Of a stretch of DNA of 64,000 nucleotides, positions 26,278-35,391 are shown piece by piece (the stretch's first letter is position 1; every line of letters begins with the position of its first letter). The notes beneath the pieces are model-generated. The model was not told where the DNA came from and did not search any database. It worked only from the letters and a program-made list of their open reading frames with translations. The position numbers and the translations under genes are program-made. The stretch comes from Nocardia cyriacigeorgica (GTDB lineage: Bacteria > Actinomycetota > Actinomycetes > Mycobacteriales > Mycobacteriaceae): positions 91,633 through 155,632 of the forward strand of contig NZ_JARWNX010000029.1 of the NCBI RefSeq assembly GCF_029868385.1, given 5' to 3'.

Positions 26278-27792
26278 CTAGTGCACCAGCTTCGGCATCC
26301 GAATACCTTCCCAGGCCAGCCGCTTCGCACGCTGTGGATCGTGCTCGACCCGGCTGGGCGCATCGATGATCAAGGTGCTGCGGCGCGCCTCGGTGTAGGC
26401 GGGCCAGGATGGCAGCGGCGCGCCGGTATGCGCGAATCGCAGCCAATTGTCCTGGAACTGCCTGGTCACCGAGACCAGACCGCGCCGACCGCCCGCCGCG
26501 GTGAGCGCCCGGCCCACCGGGCTGTCGGCGACGCCGAACACCGGGATGAGGTCGGTCGCGTGGGTGGCGCCGATCCCGGCCAACCGCAGCGCGCGAGGCG
26601 CGAAATCGTAGCGGTAGGCGTAGGTGGGCGCGTACCTGCTGTGCGCGGCCATCACCGAGACCGACGGGCGCCAGAACACGAAATCGCCACCGGCGCGGAC
26701 CGCGGCTCGCGCGTCCGGGTAGCCCGGATAGGCGGCCCGGATGCGGGCTTCGGCGGCCGCGTCGTCACCGATGGCGGCGCGCAGCCGGTCAGCGGTGGTG
26801 GGCAGCGCGTAGTCGGCGAACCTCGCGAACAGGGCACCCTCGTTATCGCAGGTGCCGATGATGAGCGGTACGCGATGGGCGTTGCCGTCGGCGATCGCGT
26901 CGATCGGCGCCTGCGGAAGCAGGGTGCCGTCCACGACGGGCGCGGCGGCAAAGAAACCGGGCCGTTCCCGCAGCGAGCCGCGCATGGCCCGCCCGAACGC
27001 GCGATGGATATCGATGGCCGACGCCTCCGACAACATCCGCGTGGCGTTGTCCGACCTCGCTCCGAGGGCGTCCACGCAGCGGCGGGCGATCAGCCGCGCG
27101 TCCTCGGCGGACAATGCCCAGTCGGCGGGCGCGCTCTGCGCGATGGCCTGATGGAACAACCCGGCAGCGGCGGGCGCGGCGAGCAGGCTCAGCACCGCGT
27201 GCGCCCCGGCCGATTCACCGAAGACGGTGACATTGTCCGGGTCGCCACCGAAGGCCGCGATATTGGTGCGCACCCATTCCAGGGCCGCGATCTGATCGCG
27301 CAGGCCGAGGTTCGAATCGAACGGGCGCTCCTCGGTGCCGAACTCGCCGAAATCGGCGTACCCGAACGCGCCGAGCCGATAGTTCAGCGATACGACGATC
27401 ACGTCACCGCCGACGGCCAGTCGGGCACCGGAGTAGAGGCTCAGGGCGGAGGTGCCGAACATGTATCCGCCGCCGTGGATGAAAACCATGACCGGCAATG
27501 GGGCGCTGCCTGCCGCCACGGGTGCGGTGACGTTCAGCGTCAGCGCGTCCTCGCTGGTCGGCTGATAGCTGCGCGCGCCGATCTGGGCGCCGGTCCGATG
27601 TTGCATCGCGGCGAAGGCGAATTCGGTGGCGGGCCGGATACCGGTCCACGGTTCGACCGGCCGCGGGGCGCGGAAGCGCAGCGCGCCCACCGGCGCAGCC
27701 GCATAGGGAACGGACCGCCAGCGGATCACCCGGCGGCCACGGTGACCACGGACAACGCCGTCCGCGGTCGAGACATCTGTCGACGCGACCAT
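26278..27792 (-). CDS. Type B carboxylesterase/lipase
   Basis: Alpha/beta-hydrolase of the carboxylesterase type B family (504 residues). The oxyanion hole is FIHGGGYMFG (about 104-113). The nucleophile is Ser194 in VTVFGESAGAHAVLSLLAAP, the family signature. A likely catalytic His is in GATHATDLIPVFG. No signal peptide is evident, so it is probably cytosolic. It should hydrolyse short acyl or carbamoyl esters, but the substrate cannot be read. It is divergent from the sigma factor operon. Confidence 0.9.
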   Translation of the reverse strand: MVASTDVSTADGVVRGHRGRRVIRWRSVPYAAAPVGALRFRAPRPVEPWTGIRPATEFAFAAMQHRTGAQIGARSYQPTSEDALTLNVTAPVAAGSAPLPVMVFIHGGGYMFGTSALSLYSGARLAVGGDVIVVSLNYRLGAFGYADFGEFGTEERPFDSNLGLRDQIAALEWVRTNIAAFGGDPDNVTVFGESAGAHAVLSLLAAPAAAGLFHQAIAQSAPADWALSAEDARLIARRCVDALGARSDNATRMLSEASAIDIHRAFGRAMRGSLRERPGFFAAAPVVDGTLLPQAPIDAIADGNAHRVPLIIGTCDNEGALFARFADYALPTTADRLRAAIGDDAAAEARIRAAYPGYPDARAAVRAGGDFVFWRPSVSVMAAHSRYAPTYAYRYDFAPRALRLAGIGATHATDLIPVFGVADSPVGRALTAAGGRRGLVSVTRQFQDNWLRFAHTGAPLPSWPAYTEARRSTLIIDAPSRVEHDPQRAKRLAWEGIRMPKLVH

Positions 27793-28010
27793 TGACCGAT
27801 GGTAGCGACAACTGGCGGACCGCCAACAGAAGTAAACCGAAATTCACACCACGGTGGCTCGAATCGGCCACCGCGATCAACGCCATTGCGCAACACTGAA
27901 CCCGTGCTCCGACGAGGCCACGATCGTGGCTCTGACCACACACCGGGTGTGCGGCCCATCCGGCCGGACGGCTACGGCGAACTCCCTGTCGTGCAAACGA
28001 GGAAGCCGTC

Positions 28011-28664
28011 ATGACGGGCGAACAGGGCCCCATGCCGTTCGCGGGTCGCGTCTCCGTCGACGCGACCGCCGAACAGGCGGCCGCGTGCCCGGTACGCAAC
28101 GGTGACGGTGACGCCCGGCGCCAGCTCGACGGCCTGCTGAAATCGACGGCGGCCGGTGATCGGGAAGCCTTCACCCGGTTCTACCGGGAGACCAGTCCGC
28201 GCGTGTTCGGGCTGGCGCTGCGGGTGCTGCGCAGTCCGACGGCGGCCGAGGAGACCACGCAGGAGGTCTACCTGCAAGTGTGGTCGTCGGCCGAGCGCTA
28301 CGACCCGGCGTTGTCGAGCCCGATCGGCTGGCTGATGATGATCACCCATCGGCGGGCGGTGGATCGGGTGCGCAGCGAGAGTTCGGCCGCCGGACGCGAT
28401 GCCGTCTACGGCCACACCCACCTCGGACGCGACCACGACATCGTCGCCGAAACGGTCGGGCAGCGACTGGACGAACAGGCCGTCCGCGACTGCCTCGACA
28501 CCCTCACGGCCACCCAGCGCGAAGCGGTCGCCCTCGCCTACTACAGCGGCCGGACCTACCGCGAGGTCGCCGACCACCTCGATTCGCCGTTACCCACAGT
28601 GAAAAGCCGCATCCGGGACGGGTTGAAGCGCCTCCAGGACTGCCTGACCGGAGCTGCTCGATGA
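28011..28664 (+). CDS. sigK: ECF RNA polymerase sigma factor, SigK-type
   Basis: A 217-residue ECF sigma factor. Region 2 reads FTRFYRETSPRVFGLALRVL with TQEVYLQVWSSAERYDP as the 2.3/2.4 -10 recognition part. Region 4 is TLTATQREAVALAYYSGRTYREVADHL followed by TVKSRIRDGLKRL, the -35 binding helix. The pattern and the RskA-type anti-sigma encoded next door (4-base ATGA overlap) point to SigK. ATG 28011 has a GAGGAAG ribosome binding site upstream. In mycobacteria SigK controls secreted antigens and its own operon; here the regulon is unknown. An N-terminal ~40-residue extension is poorly conserved. Confidence 0.88.
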   Translation: MTGEQGPMPFAGRVSVDATAEQAAACPVRNGDGDARRQLDGLLKSTAAGDREAFTRFYRETSPRVFGLALRVLRSPTAAEETTQEVYLQVWSSAERYDPALSSPIGWLMMITHRRAVDRVRSESSAAGRDAVYGHTHLGRDHDIVAETVGQRLDEQAVRDCLDTLTATQREAVALAYYSGRTYREVADHLDSPLPTVKSRIRDGLKRLQDCLTGAAR

Positions 28665-29614
28665 CCGACGCGCCACCCCCCGACCATCTCGACGATCACG
28701 ATCTGCTCGACCTCGCCCACGCCTACGCCCTCGACGCCGTCACCGACGCCGAACGCGACAGCATCGAACAACGCCGCACCACCTGCACCCCCGAAACCCG
28801 CCGATCCTTCGACCAGATCGTCCGAGACGTACGCGAAGCGATGGGCGCCCTCTCGACCCTCGACGCCCAGCAACCACCGGCCGAGTTGGAGGCACGGATC
28901 CTCGACGCGATCGAAGCCCCCGCCGACCACAAGAATCCCCGCACCGCACCCGACGCCCCCGACCCGGCAACCCCCGCCGATCCCAGCACCACCGGTACCG
29001 ACCGCCCCTCCGGCTCCGTGGACACCACCGATCCCGGCACCATCCCCCCTGCTACCACCGCGCACCCCGACCGCCCGTCGGACGCGCACACCGATTCCTC
29101 CCGCCCCGACCAGGTCGGCGGCATCGATACGCCCGCCGATGAACTCGCCGCCGCCCGCGCTCGCCGCCGCAAACTGCTGCGCTGGTCCGCCGCGGCCGCC
29201 GCGGTGGCGGTGGTGGTCGCCGTCGGCGCGGCGGTCTTCGGCCAGCGCACCGAGGAGTCGCCCGCTCGGATGGTGACCGCCGATCAGGTGCTGCAACAGC
29301 CGGACGCACACACCGAGACCAGCCCGGTCAGCACCGGCGGCAATCTGATCGCGCACGTGTCGGACGAGCTGGGCGCCGTCGCGATCACCTTCGACGCCGT
29401 CCCCGCACCGCCGGAGGGGTACGCACACCAGCTCTGGCTGATCGGGACGGATGGGGCCCCCCGCTCCGCCGGAGTCCTCCTCGACCTACCCACCCCCGGT
29501 GCGCCCTACGTCACCGAGTTCGCCGCCTCGGACCAACTCGCCGTCACCATCGAACCCGACGGCGGTTCACCCGGCCCGACCACCGACCCGATCGCCGCCC
29601 TCCCCTTGACCTGA
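28661..29614 (+). CDS. rskA: Anti-sigma-K factor RskA-like membrane protein
   Basis: A 317-residue single-pass membrane regulator that should hold SigK inactive until regulated proteolysis. The N-terminal anti-sigma domain covers about 1-90 (DLLDLAHAYALDAVTDAERD). A long Pro/Thr/Asp-rich linker spans about 95-160. The transmembrane helix is at about 175-200 (LLRWSAAAAAVAVVVAVGAA), and an extracytoplasmic RskA domain follows (about 210-317; VSDELGAVAITFDAVPAPPEGYAHQLW-like). The protein is longer than M. tuberculosis RskA (232 residues), mainly from the linker. The ATGA overlap with sigK suggests stoichiometric translation. Confidence 0.88.
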   Translation: MTDAPPPDHLDDHDLLDLAHAYALDAVTDAERDSIEQRRTTCTPETRRSFDQIVRDVREAMGALSTLDAQQPPAELEARILDAIEAPADHKNPRTAPDAPDPATPADPSTTGTDRPSGSVDTTDPGTIPPATTAHPDRPSDAHTDSSRPDQVGGIDTPADELAAARARRRKLLRWSAAAAAVAVVVAVGAAVFGQRTEESPARMVTADQVLQQPDAHTETSPVSTGGNLIAHVSDELGAVAITFDAVPAPPEGYAHQLWLIGTDGAPRSAGVLLDLPTPGAPYVTEFAASDQLAVTIEPDGGSPGPTTDPIAALPLT

Positions 29615-29713
29615 CACCGACGCCCGATCACCGCCCCGAACCCGACCACCACCCCAGCCGCCCGGGCTCAGCGCCGCACTCATCACCCGGCCCGAGCGAA
29701 TCCGTCGCCCGGA

Positions 29714-29729
29714 TCGCTGGATCCAGCGA
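29714..29729. terminator. Palindromic hairpin between convergent genes
   Basis: TCGCTGGATCCAGCGA is a perfect 16-bp palindrome 100 bases after the rskA stop and 67 bases beyond the stop of the minus-strand oxidoreductase. It is a modest candidate terminator for one or both transcripts. Confidence 0.45.
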
Positions 29730-29795
29730 CCCGCCCGAGCACGACACCATCGAGATCCGGTCGGCCCGATAGCCGGACCACCAACCCGCCGCGTA

Positions 29796-31220
29796 TCAGG
29801 CGCGCCACGCCTCCAGCAGGCGCAACCAGAACTCACTGATCGCGGGAAAAGCGGGCACCGCATGCCACAGGGTGTCCAGCGGGACCTGGCCGACCACCGC
29901 GATCGTGGCGGCGTGTAGTTGCTCGCCGACGTCGGGGCCGACGAAGGTGGCGCCGAGCAGGGTTGCGGCGGCGGGGTCGATCACGAGTTTGGCGCGGCCC
30001 GCGTAGTCGTCGCGGGCGAGGGCGGATCCAGCGACGGCGATATCGAGTTCGACGGTGTCGACCTGGTGGCCCGCTGCGCGGGCGGCGTCTTCGGTGAGGC
30101 CGACCGAGGCCAGTTCCGGGTCGGTGTAGACGACCTGCGGTACCTGCGCGTGATCGGCCGACGCGGTGTAGCGCGGGCCGGTCGGTTGTTTGCCCTCGGC
30201 GCGGGCGGCGATCACGTCGCCGCAGATCCGGGCCTGGTATTTGCCCATATGGGTGAGGGCGACGCGATGGTTCACATCGCCAACGGCGTACAACCACGGC
30301 AGGCCGGGCACCGTCAGCTGATCGTCGACCTCGACGTAGCCGGGCGCCAATCCGACCGATGCCAATCCGAGGTCGGCGGTGGTGGGTCCGCGTCCGGCCG
30401 CGACGACGATCTCGTCGGCCTCGAGTTCGGATTCCCCACTGCTGTCGCGTACGGTCACCGTCACCGGCCCGCCATGGACCAGGCCGGTACCGGTGTCGCG
30501 TGCATCCGATCGCGCCACTCGCACCGGTTCGGTACCGAACCGGATCCGTACACCGCGCTCGGTCAGCGCCTCGGCGATCCGGTCGCGGGCGAAGGGTTCG
30601 ACGCGTCCGAGCAGCGAACCGCCGCGCACCACCATGGTCACCACGGAACCGAGCGCCGACAGCCAGGTCGCGGCCTCACAGGCCACGACACCACCGCCGA
30701 CGATCAATACCCGGCGCGGGACCTCGGCCAGATTGGTGACATCGCGCGAAATCCACGGCAACGCCGCGCGCAGGCCCGGCACATCGGGAATGGTCGCGGT
30801 GGTGCCGGTGGCCAACACCACGGCCTGCCGGGCGCGCAGTGTGCGGTCGCCGACCTCGACCAGACGTTCACCGGCCAAACGGCCCGCACCGCGCACCACT
30901 TCGATGCCGTTGTCGTGGGCCCAGTCGGCCTGGGACGAATCGTCGTGGTCGTGCACGAATTCATCGCGCCGCCGCAGGACCGCGGCCACATCCAGTCCGT
31001 CGGCGCGCACGCCGGGCATGGCGCGGGCGCCGCCGAGCACATGCCAGGGGCGCAGCAGCGCCTTGCTGGGGATGCAGGCCCAGTAGGAGCATTCACCGCC
31101 GATGAGTTCACGCTCGACGATCGCGGCGGTGCGTTCACTTCCGGCGATGGCGTAGGAGGCGGCGTTCTCCCCCGCCGGGCCGCCGCCGATGACGATGACG
31201 TCGAACTCGGTGGTGTCCAC
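29796..31220 (-). CDS. Pyridine nucleotide-disulfide oxidoreductase
   Basis: A 474-residue FAD/NAD(P)H class I disulfide reductase, of the type annotated as dihydrolipoamide dehydrogenase or mercuric reductase-like. FAD binding is at VIVIGGGPAGENAA, and the redox pair is CSYWAC in GGECSYWACIPSKALLRP (CxxxxC). The NAD(P)H loop is VLIVGGGVVACEAATWL, the second FAD motif is WLYAVGDVNHRVALTHMGKYQ, and the C-terminal His-Glu pair is in HAVPAFPAISEFW. It lacks an N-terminal HMA metal-binding domain, and no pyruvate dehydrogenase genes are adjacent. The substrate is undetermined. It precedes nothing on its strand and follows the DUF2630 gene by 6 bases. Confidence 0.88.
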   Translation of the reverse strand: MDTTEFDVIVIGGGPAGENAASYAIAGSERTAAIVERELIGGECSYWACIPSKALLRPWHVLGGARAMPGVRADGLDVAAVLRRRDEFVHDHDDSSQADWAHDNGIEVVRGAGRLAGERLVEVGDRTLRARQAVVLATGTTATIPDVPGLRAALPWISRDVTNLAEVPRRVLIVGGGVVACEAATWLSALGSVVTMVVRGGSLLGRVEPFARDRIAEALTERGVRIRFGTEPVRVARSDARDTGTGLVHGGPVTVTVRDSSGESELEADEIVVAAGRGPTTADLGLASVGLAPGYVEVDDQLTVPGLPWLYAVGDVNHRVALTHMGKYQARICGDVIAARAEGKQPTGPRYTASADHAQVPQVVYTDPELASVGLTEDAARAAGHQVDTVELDIAVAGSALARDDYAGRAKLVIDPAAATLLGATFVGPDVGEQLHAATIAVVGQVPLDTLWHAVPAFPAISEFWLRLLEAWRA

Positions 31221-31226
31221 TGGCCG

Positions 31227-31472
31227 CTACTGGAGGTAGCCCTCGACCTGTCTGGCCGAGCTGACCTGCGTATTGTCCGGTGATTCACCCGCGTCGACGC
31301 GGGCCCTTCGCTGCCGGAGCAGATCCCAGCACTGATCGAGCATCACCTCGAGTTCGGCCAGCCGCTGCCGTTCCGATTTCGGATCCAGCTCGCCCTGCGT
31401 CGCCTGCGACCGCAGTTTGTGCTCCTGCTCGACCAATTCCTTGATACGCCCCAGGATGTCCTGTTCGGTCAT
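31227..31472 (-). CDS. DUF2630 small protein
   Basis: An 81-residue acidic, helical protein of the DUF2630 family (MTEQDILGRIKELVEQEHKL, then LAELEVMLDQCWDLLRQRRA). Function unknown; the sequence suggests a two-helix coiled coil. ATG 31472 is the first credible start; the open frame further upstream overlaps cobF and looks non-coding. It ends 6 bases before the oxidoreductase start, so the two are probably co-transcribed. Confidence 0.88.
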   Translation of the reverse strand: MTEQDILGRIKELVEQEHKLRSQATQGELDPKSERQRLAELEVMLDQCWDLLRQRRARVDAGESPDNTQVSSARQVEGYLQ

Positions 31473-31527
31473 ACCGCCCACTCTACGGACCCGGGCCCGC
31501 CGATCCGGGTGATTCGCGCGTGGCGGT

Positions 31528-32277
31528 TCAGTCGGGTGCGCGCAGCAGGTAGGTGTCCATGATCCAGCCCTTATCGGCGCGCAGCTGCTCCCTTCGCTCG
31601 CGGATCCGCTCGCCGACCTCGGCGACCCGGCCAGCGATGAGCGTCTGGTCCGGCATGCCGAGGTAGGCGCCCCACCAGATCCGGGTGTCGCCGGGCACGC
31701 TGGTGAACGCGCAGTCGCCGTCGAGCATGACGACTGTCGATCCGGCGCCGAGCCCGTCAGCGCGCAGCCGACGTCCAGTCGTGATCTGCACCGGTTCACC
31801 GATGCGGTGCAGCACCGTCCTGTGCTGGGCGGCGAGGGCCTGCACGCTGGTCACACCGGGGATCACGGTGTAGTCGAAACCGATGGCGCCGCGATCGATG
31901 ACACGTTCGACCATGCGCAGGGTGCTGTCGTAGAGCGAAGGGTCGCCCCAGACGAGAATCGCGCCGACGCCCTCGACCCGCGCGAATTCCCGCTCCAGCA
32001 GCAGCGAGCGGCGTTCGTGCCAGTCCTCGACCACCTCGCGGTAGTCCGAACCGTCCATCGGGGCACGTGCACGCGGCGGATCGGCGACCTCCACGATCCG
32101 GTACGGGCGATCCATATGCTCGGCCAGAATGGTCGTGCGCACGTCGACGAGTTCCTGTTTCTCGGCGCCCTTGCCGATCAGGAAGAACACCTCGGCCTCG
32201 CGCATGGCCTTGATGGCCTGCACCGTCACCTGGTCCGGATCACCGGCGCCGATGCCGATCACGTACAGCTTCCGCAT
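31528..32277 (-). CDS. cobF: Precorrin-6A synthase (deacetylating) CobF
   Basis: SAM-dependent methyltransferase of the aerobic cobalamin pathway (249 residues). It methylates C-1 of precorrin-5 and removes the acetyl group. The N-terminal MRKLYVIGIGAGDPDQVTVQ carries the tetrapyrrole methylase glycine motif. AILVWGDPSLYDST and YTVIPGVTSVQALAAQH are the other SAM and substrate loops, and GSTVVMLDGDCAF completes the fold. Other cob genes are not in this window, so it is a detached pathway gene. It is divergent from thyA across ~125 bases with three short tandem repeats. Confidence 0.92.
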   Translation of the reverse strand: MRKLYVIGIGAGDPDQVTVQAIKAMREAEVFFLIGKGAEKQELVDVRTTILAEHMDRPYRIVEVADPPRARAPMDGSDYREVVEDWHERRSLLLEREFARVEGVGAILVWGDPSLYDSTLRMVERVIDRGAIGFDYTVIPGVTSVQALAAQHRTVLHRIGEPVQITTGRRLRADGLGAGSTVVMLDGDCAFTSVPGDTRIWWGAYLGMPDQTLIAGRVAEVGERIRERREQLRADKGWIMDTYLLRAPD

Positions 32278-32301
32278 ACGGCGAGCCTATTGGGACCCTG
32301 A

Positions 32302-32369
32302 TCATGTGCTGACCACGCCCTGGTCAGGTGCTGACGAGGCCCTGAAATCAGGTGCTCGACCTGCCCACC
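32302..32369. repeat. Three imperfect tandem repeats between cobF and thyA
   Basis: Units start at 32302 (TCATGTGCTGACCACGCCCTG), 32324 (TCAGGTGCTGACGAGGCCCTG) and 32348 (TCAGGTGCTCGACCTGCCC), with steps of 22 and 24 bases, about two helical turns. They fill most of the divergent cobF-thyA gap and may be regulator sites in direct orientation. Confidence 0.6.
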
Positions 32370-32402
32370 CGCCGTCGATGAAAGGTCGATAAGCTCGAGG
32401 TC

Positions 32403-33209
32403 GTGACCACCTCCCCGGACACCCAATACGAAGATCTCCTCCGTCAGGTGCTCACCTCCGGCACGAAGAAGGCCGATCGCACCGGCACCGGCACCCGCAG
32501 CGTCTTCGGTCATCAGCTGCGCTACGACCTGTCGGCCGGGTTCCCGCTGATCACCACCAAACGGGTGCATCTGAAGTCGATCGTGTACGAGTTGCTGTGG
32601 TTCCTGCGCGGCGATTCCAATGTGGGTTGGCTGCGCGAGCACGGCGTCACGATCTGGGATGAGTGGGCGGCCCCCGACGGCGAACTCGGACCGGTCTACG
32701 GCGTCCAGTGGCGCTCCTGGCCGACCCCGGACGGCAGCCATATAGACCAGATCGGTCAGGTGCTGCGCACCCTGCGCGAGGACCCGGATTCGCGGCGCAT
32801 GATCGTCTCGGCGTGGAATGTGGCCGAACTCGACAAGATGGCACTGGCGCCGTGTCATGCGTTCTTCCAGTTCTACGTGGCCGAGGGCAAGCTGTCGTGC
32901 CAGCTGTATCAGCGCAGTGCCGACCTGTTCCTCGGCGTGCCGTTCAATATCGCCAGTTATGCGCTGCTGACGCAGATGGTGGCCCAGCAGACCGGGCTGG
33001 AACCGGGTGATTTCATCTGGACGGGCGGGGATTGCCATATCTACGACAATCACGTCGACCAGGTCACCGAACAGCTGACCCGCGAGCCGTACCCGTTCCC
33101 GACACTGCGGCTGCGCCACGCGCCGTCGCTGTTCGACTACACCTACGACGACGTCGAGGTAGTCGACTATCGACACCACCCGGCGATCAAGGCCCCGGTG
33201 GCCGTGTGA
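32403..33209 (+). CDS. thyA: Thymidylate synthase ThyA
   Basis: Converts dUMP to dTMP with methylene-THF (268 residues). The motifs are [18 protein letters not shown] (phosphate-binding Arg), [15 protein letters not shown], the nucleophile Cys151 in [33 protein letters not shown] and [12 protein letters not shown]. The length is standard. GTG start at 32403. The stop overlaps the dfrA GTG start by 4 bases, coupling synthesis of the two folate-cycle partners, since DHFR recycles the dihydrofolate that ThyA makes. Confidence 0.98.
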   Translation: MTTSPDTQYEDLLRQVLTSGTKKADRTGTGTRSVFGHQLRYDLSAGFPLITTKRVHLKSIVYELLWFLRGDSNVGWLREHGVTIWDEWAAPDGELGPVYGVQWRSWPTPDGSHIDQIGQVLRTLREDPDSRRMIVSAWNVAELDKMALAPCHAFFQFYVAEGKLSCQLYQRSADLFLGVPFNIASYALLTQMVAQQTGLEPGDFIWTGGDCHIYDNHVDQVTEQLTREPYPFPTLRLRHAPSLFDYTYDDVEVVDYRHHPAIKAPVAV

Positions 33210-33706
33210 GTTCCGCGCGCGTCATCGGACTCATCTGGGCACAAACCCGCGAGGGCGTCATCGGAGCCGACAACCGGATCCCGTGGCGGGTGCCAGAGGA
33301 CATGGCCAACTTCAAGGCCGTCACGATGGACCATCCGGTGGTGATGGGCCGACGCACCTGGGATTCGCTGCCGCCACGGTTCCGTCCGCTGACCGGCCGG
33401 CGCAATATCGTCGTGACCAGGCAGCCGGACTGGGCCGCCGACGGCGCCGAACGCAGCGCCTCGCTATCGGAAGCACTCGATCTGGCCGCGCCCGATGACG
33501 TCTGGGTGATCGGCGGCGGCGAAATCTACCGAGCCGCACTGGAATACGCCACCGAACTGCTCGTCACCGAAATCGACGCCGATATCACCGGCGACGCCTA
33601 CGCACCGGATATCGACGCGAGCTGGCAGTCCGACGCGGACACGCCGTGGCAACAGTCGAGTGCGGGACCGCGCTACCGGATCCGCCGATTCACCCGACGC
33701 GGCTGA
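33206..33706 (+). CDS. dfrA: Dihydrofolate reductase
   Basis: NADPH-dependent reductase (166 residues) that regenerates tetrahydrofolate. Key segments are [35 protein letters not shown] with the active-site acidic residue, [15 protein letters not shown] for NADPH binding, and [17 protein letters not shown] 33206 overlaps the thyA stop (GTGA), and upstream sequence in frame lies inside thyA. The gene symbol follows mycobacterial usage (dfrA); folA is a synonym. Confidence 0.96.
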   Translation: MSSARVIGLIWAQTREGVIGADNRIPWRVPEDMANFKAVTMDHPVVMGRRTWDSLPPRFRPLTGRRNIVVTRQPDWAADGAERSASLSEALDLAAPDDVWVIGGGEIYRAALEYATELLVTEIDADITGDAYAPDIDASWQSDADTPWQQSSAGPRYRIRRFTRRG

Positions 33707-33842
33707 ATACCGCCTCCGCTGGCCGGGCTCGGCGCGGGCAAGCGCGCAAAACACCCGAGCGGGAGTGACGGGTCGGGCATACTCAGCGGTATCGGCCCGG
33801 AACACCAGCCCTGTTCCGGGTGTGATCCGCGAAAGGCAGTCC

Positions 33843-34169
33843 ATGGACAAGAAATCGCTGACCGCGGTTGCTCGCCAGCAACTCAAACTGGCAGCCACCG
33901 CCACGAGCGGCCGTAGCTCGCAAACGATCTACGGCGGCCACGCGCAAACCCTGCGCCAAACCGTTGTCGGTCTCACCGCGGGCCAGAGCCTGGCCGAACA
34001 CGATAATTTCGGCGATGCCACCCTGCTGGTACTGAGCGGCACCCTGACCTTGATCAGCGGCGCCAACGAATGGAAGGGATCGTCTGGCGATCTACTCGTC
34101 GTGCCGAAGGCACGGCACAGCGTCAAGGCCGTCGACGATGTGGCGTTCCTGTTGACCGTCGCGAAATAG
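33843..34169 (+). CDS. Small cupin-domain protein
   Basis: A 108-residue single-cupin protein. The beta-barrel is suggested by TLRQTVVGLTAGQSLAEHDN, ATLLVLSGTLTLISG and GDLLVVPKARHSVKAVDDV. The His and Glu metal ligands of catalytic cupins are only partly present (one His in SLAEHD and one in ARHSV), so metal binding is uncertain. ATG 33843 follows an AAAGG ribosome binding site. It lies between dfrA and the DyP-encapsulin operon; no functional link is evident. Confidence 0.75.
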   Translation: MDKKSLTAVARQQLKLAATATSGRSSQTIYGGHAQTLRQTVVGLTAGQSLAEHDNFGDATLLVLSGTLTLISGANEWKGSSGDLLVVPKARHSVKAVDDVAFLLTVAK

Positions 34170-34356
34170 GCGAATCACCACTGTCCGGACGCCGCCACCG
34201 GCAGGGGCGGCGTCCGGCGCTATCGTCGGGCATTCGGCACGGCGTCGATCGCGGCGTACGAAACAGCAACGGGCGACCCGCGATCCGGGTGAGTCCGAAC
34301 ACGCCAGGACCGATTCGGTGTCGCGGGCACGCGGCCAGCTATTACGCTTGACGATC

Positions 34357-35388
34357 ATGGGTGAGCCGCAGCCGATCCTCCAACCGCTCACACCGTCGGC
34401 GATCTTCCTCGTCATGACCATCGACGAGGGTGGCGAAGCGACGGTGCGCGATCTGCTCGCCGACCTGGCCGGTCTGCGCCGATCCGTCGGTTTCCGGTTA
34501 CCCGGCGCCGGTCTGACCTGCGTCGCCGGTATCGGCTCGGCGGCATGGGACCGGCTCTTCGCCGGTCCGCGCCCCGCCGAACTGCACGAGTTCCCCGGCT
34601 ATGCCGGGCCGAGGCATCAGGCTCCCGCCACTCCGGGCGATCTGCTGTTCCATATCAAGGCCGAGGTGCACGACGCCTGTTTCGAGCTGGCGATGGCCAT
34701 CAGCAACCGGTTGGCAGGCGCTGTCACGGTGGTCGACGAGACCACCGGCTTCCGGTATTTCGAACAGCGGGATCTGCTCGGTTTCGTGGACGGCACCGAG
34801 AACCCCGAGGGCGCCGATGCCGATTCGCTCGCCGGGCGGGTGGCGTTGGTCGGCGACGAGGACCCCGATTTCGTCGGCGGCAGCTACGTCATCGTGCAGA
34901 AGTATCTGCACAAGATGGACGAGTGGCGCAACACCTCGGTCGAGGAGCAGGAGCGGGTCATCGGCCGCACCAAACTCGACGATTTCGAGCTGCCCGACGA
35001 GGTGAAACCGCCGAACTCGCATGTCGCGGTGAACACCATCGTCGAACCGGACGGCACCGAACGACAGATCCTGCGCGCCAACATGCCCTTCGGCAGCATC
35101 CGTGACGATGAGATGGGCACCTATTTCGTCGGGTACGCGGCCACGCCGAGCGTCACCGAGCAGATGCTGATCCGCATGTTCCTCGGCTCCGACGAGGCCG
35201 CCTACGACCGCATCCTCGATTTCTCCACCGCCGTCACCGGCGGGCTGTTCTTCGTGCCCGCGCAGAGCTTTCTCGACGACCTGCCCGAACCACCCGGCGC
35301 GTCGCAGGCCGACGACGCCGCCGCCCCCTCCGCCGCACCGGCCGACCACGGCTCTCTCGGTATCGGCACGTTGAAAAGGAGCAGCTGA
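34357..35388 (+). CDS. DyP-type peroxidase, encapsulin cargo
   Basis: Dye-decolorising haem peroxidase of the DypB class (343 residues from ATG 34357; an in-frame start at 34318 would add 13). The distal Asp145 is in GFVDGTENP, the proximal haem ligand His222 in PNSHVAVN, and the distal Arg240 in ILRANMPFGS. After a Pro/Ala/Asp-rich linker the C-terminus ends HGSLGIGTLKRSS, which matches the encapsulin cargo-loading signal (consensus-like GSLGIGSLK) with Thr for Ser. The protein should be packed inside the nanocompartment encoded 3 bases downstream and act on peroxide with an unknown reductant. Confidence in cargo status is high from the tail and gene order. Confidence 0.95.
   Translation: MGEPQPILQPLTPSAIFLVMTIDEGGEATVRDLLADLAGLRRSVGFRLPGAGLTCVAGIGSAAWDRLFAGPRPAELHEFPGYAGPRHQAPATPGDLLFHIKAEVHDACFELAMAISNRLAGAVTVVDETTGFRYFEQRDLLGFVDGTENPEGADADSLAGRVALVGDEDPDFVGGSYVIVQKYLHKMDEWRNTSVEEQERVIGRTKLDDFELPDEVKPPNSHVAVNTIVEPDGTERQILRANMPFGSIRDDEMGTYFVGYAATPSVTEQMLIRMFLGSDEAAYDRILDFSTAVTGGLFFVPAQSFLDDLPEPPGASQADDAAAPSAAPADHGSLGIGTLKRSS
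35374..35381 (+). promoter_or_regulatory. Encapsulin ribosome binding site inside DyP targeting-peptide codons
   Basis: AAAAGGAG is formed by the Lys-Arg-Ser codons of the DyP tail (LKRSS) and stands 10 bases before the encapsulin ATG. The same bases therefore encode the end of the cargo signal and the ribosome binding site of the shell gene. Confidence 0.75.
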
Positions 35389-35391
35389 CCC

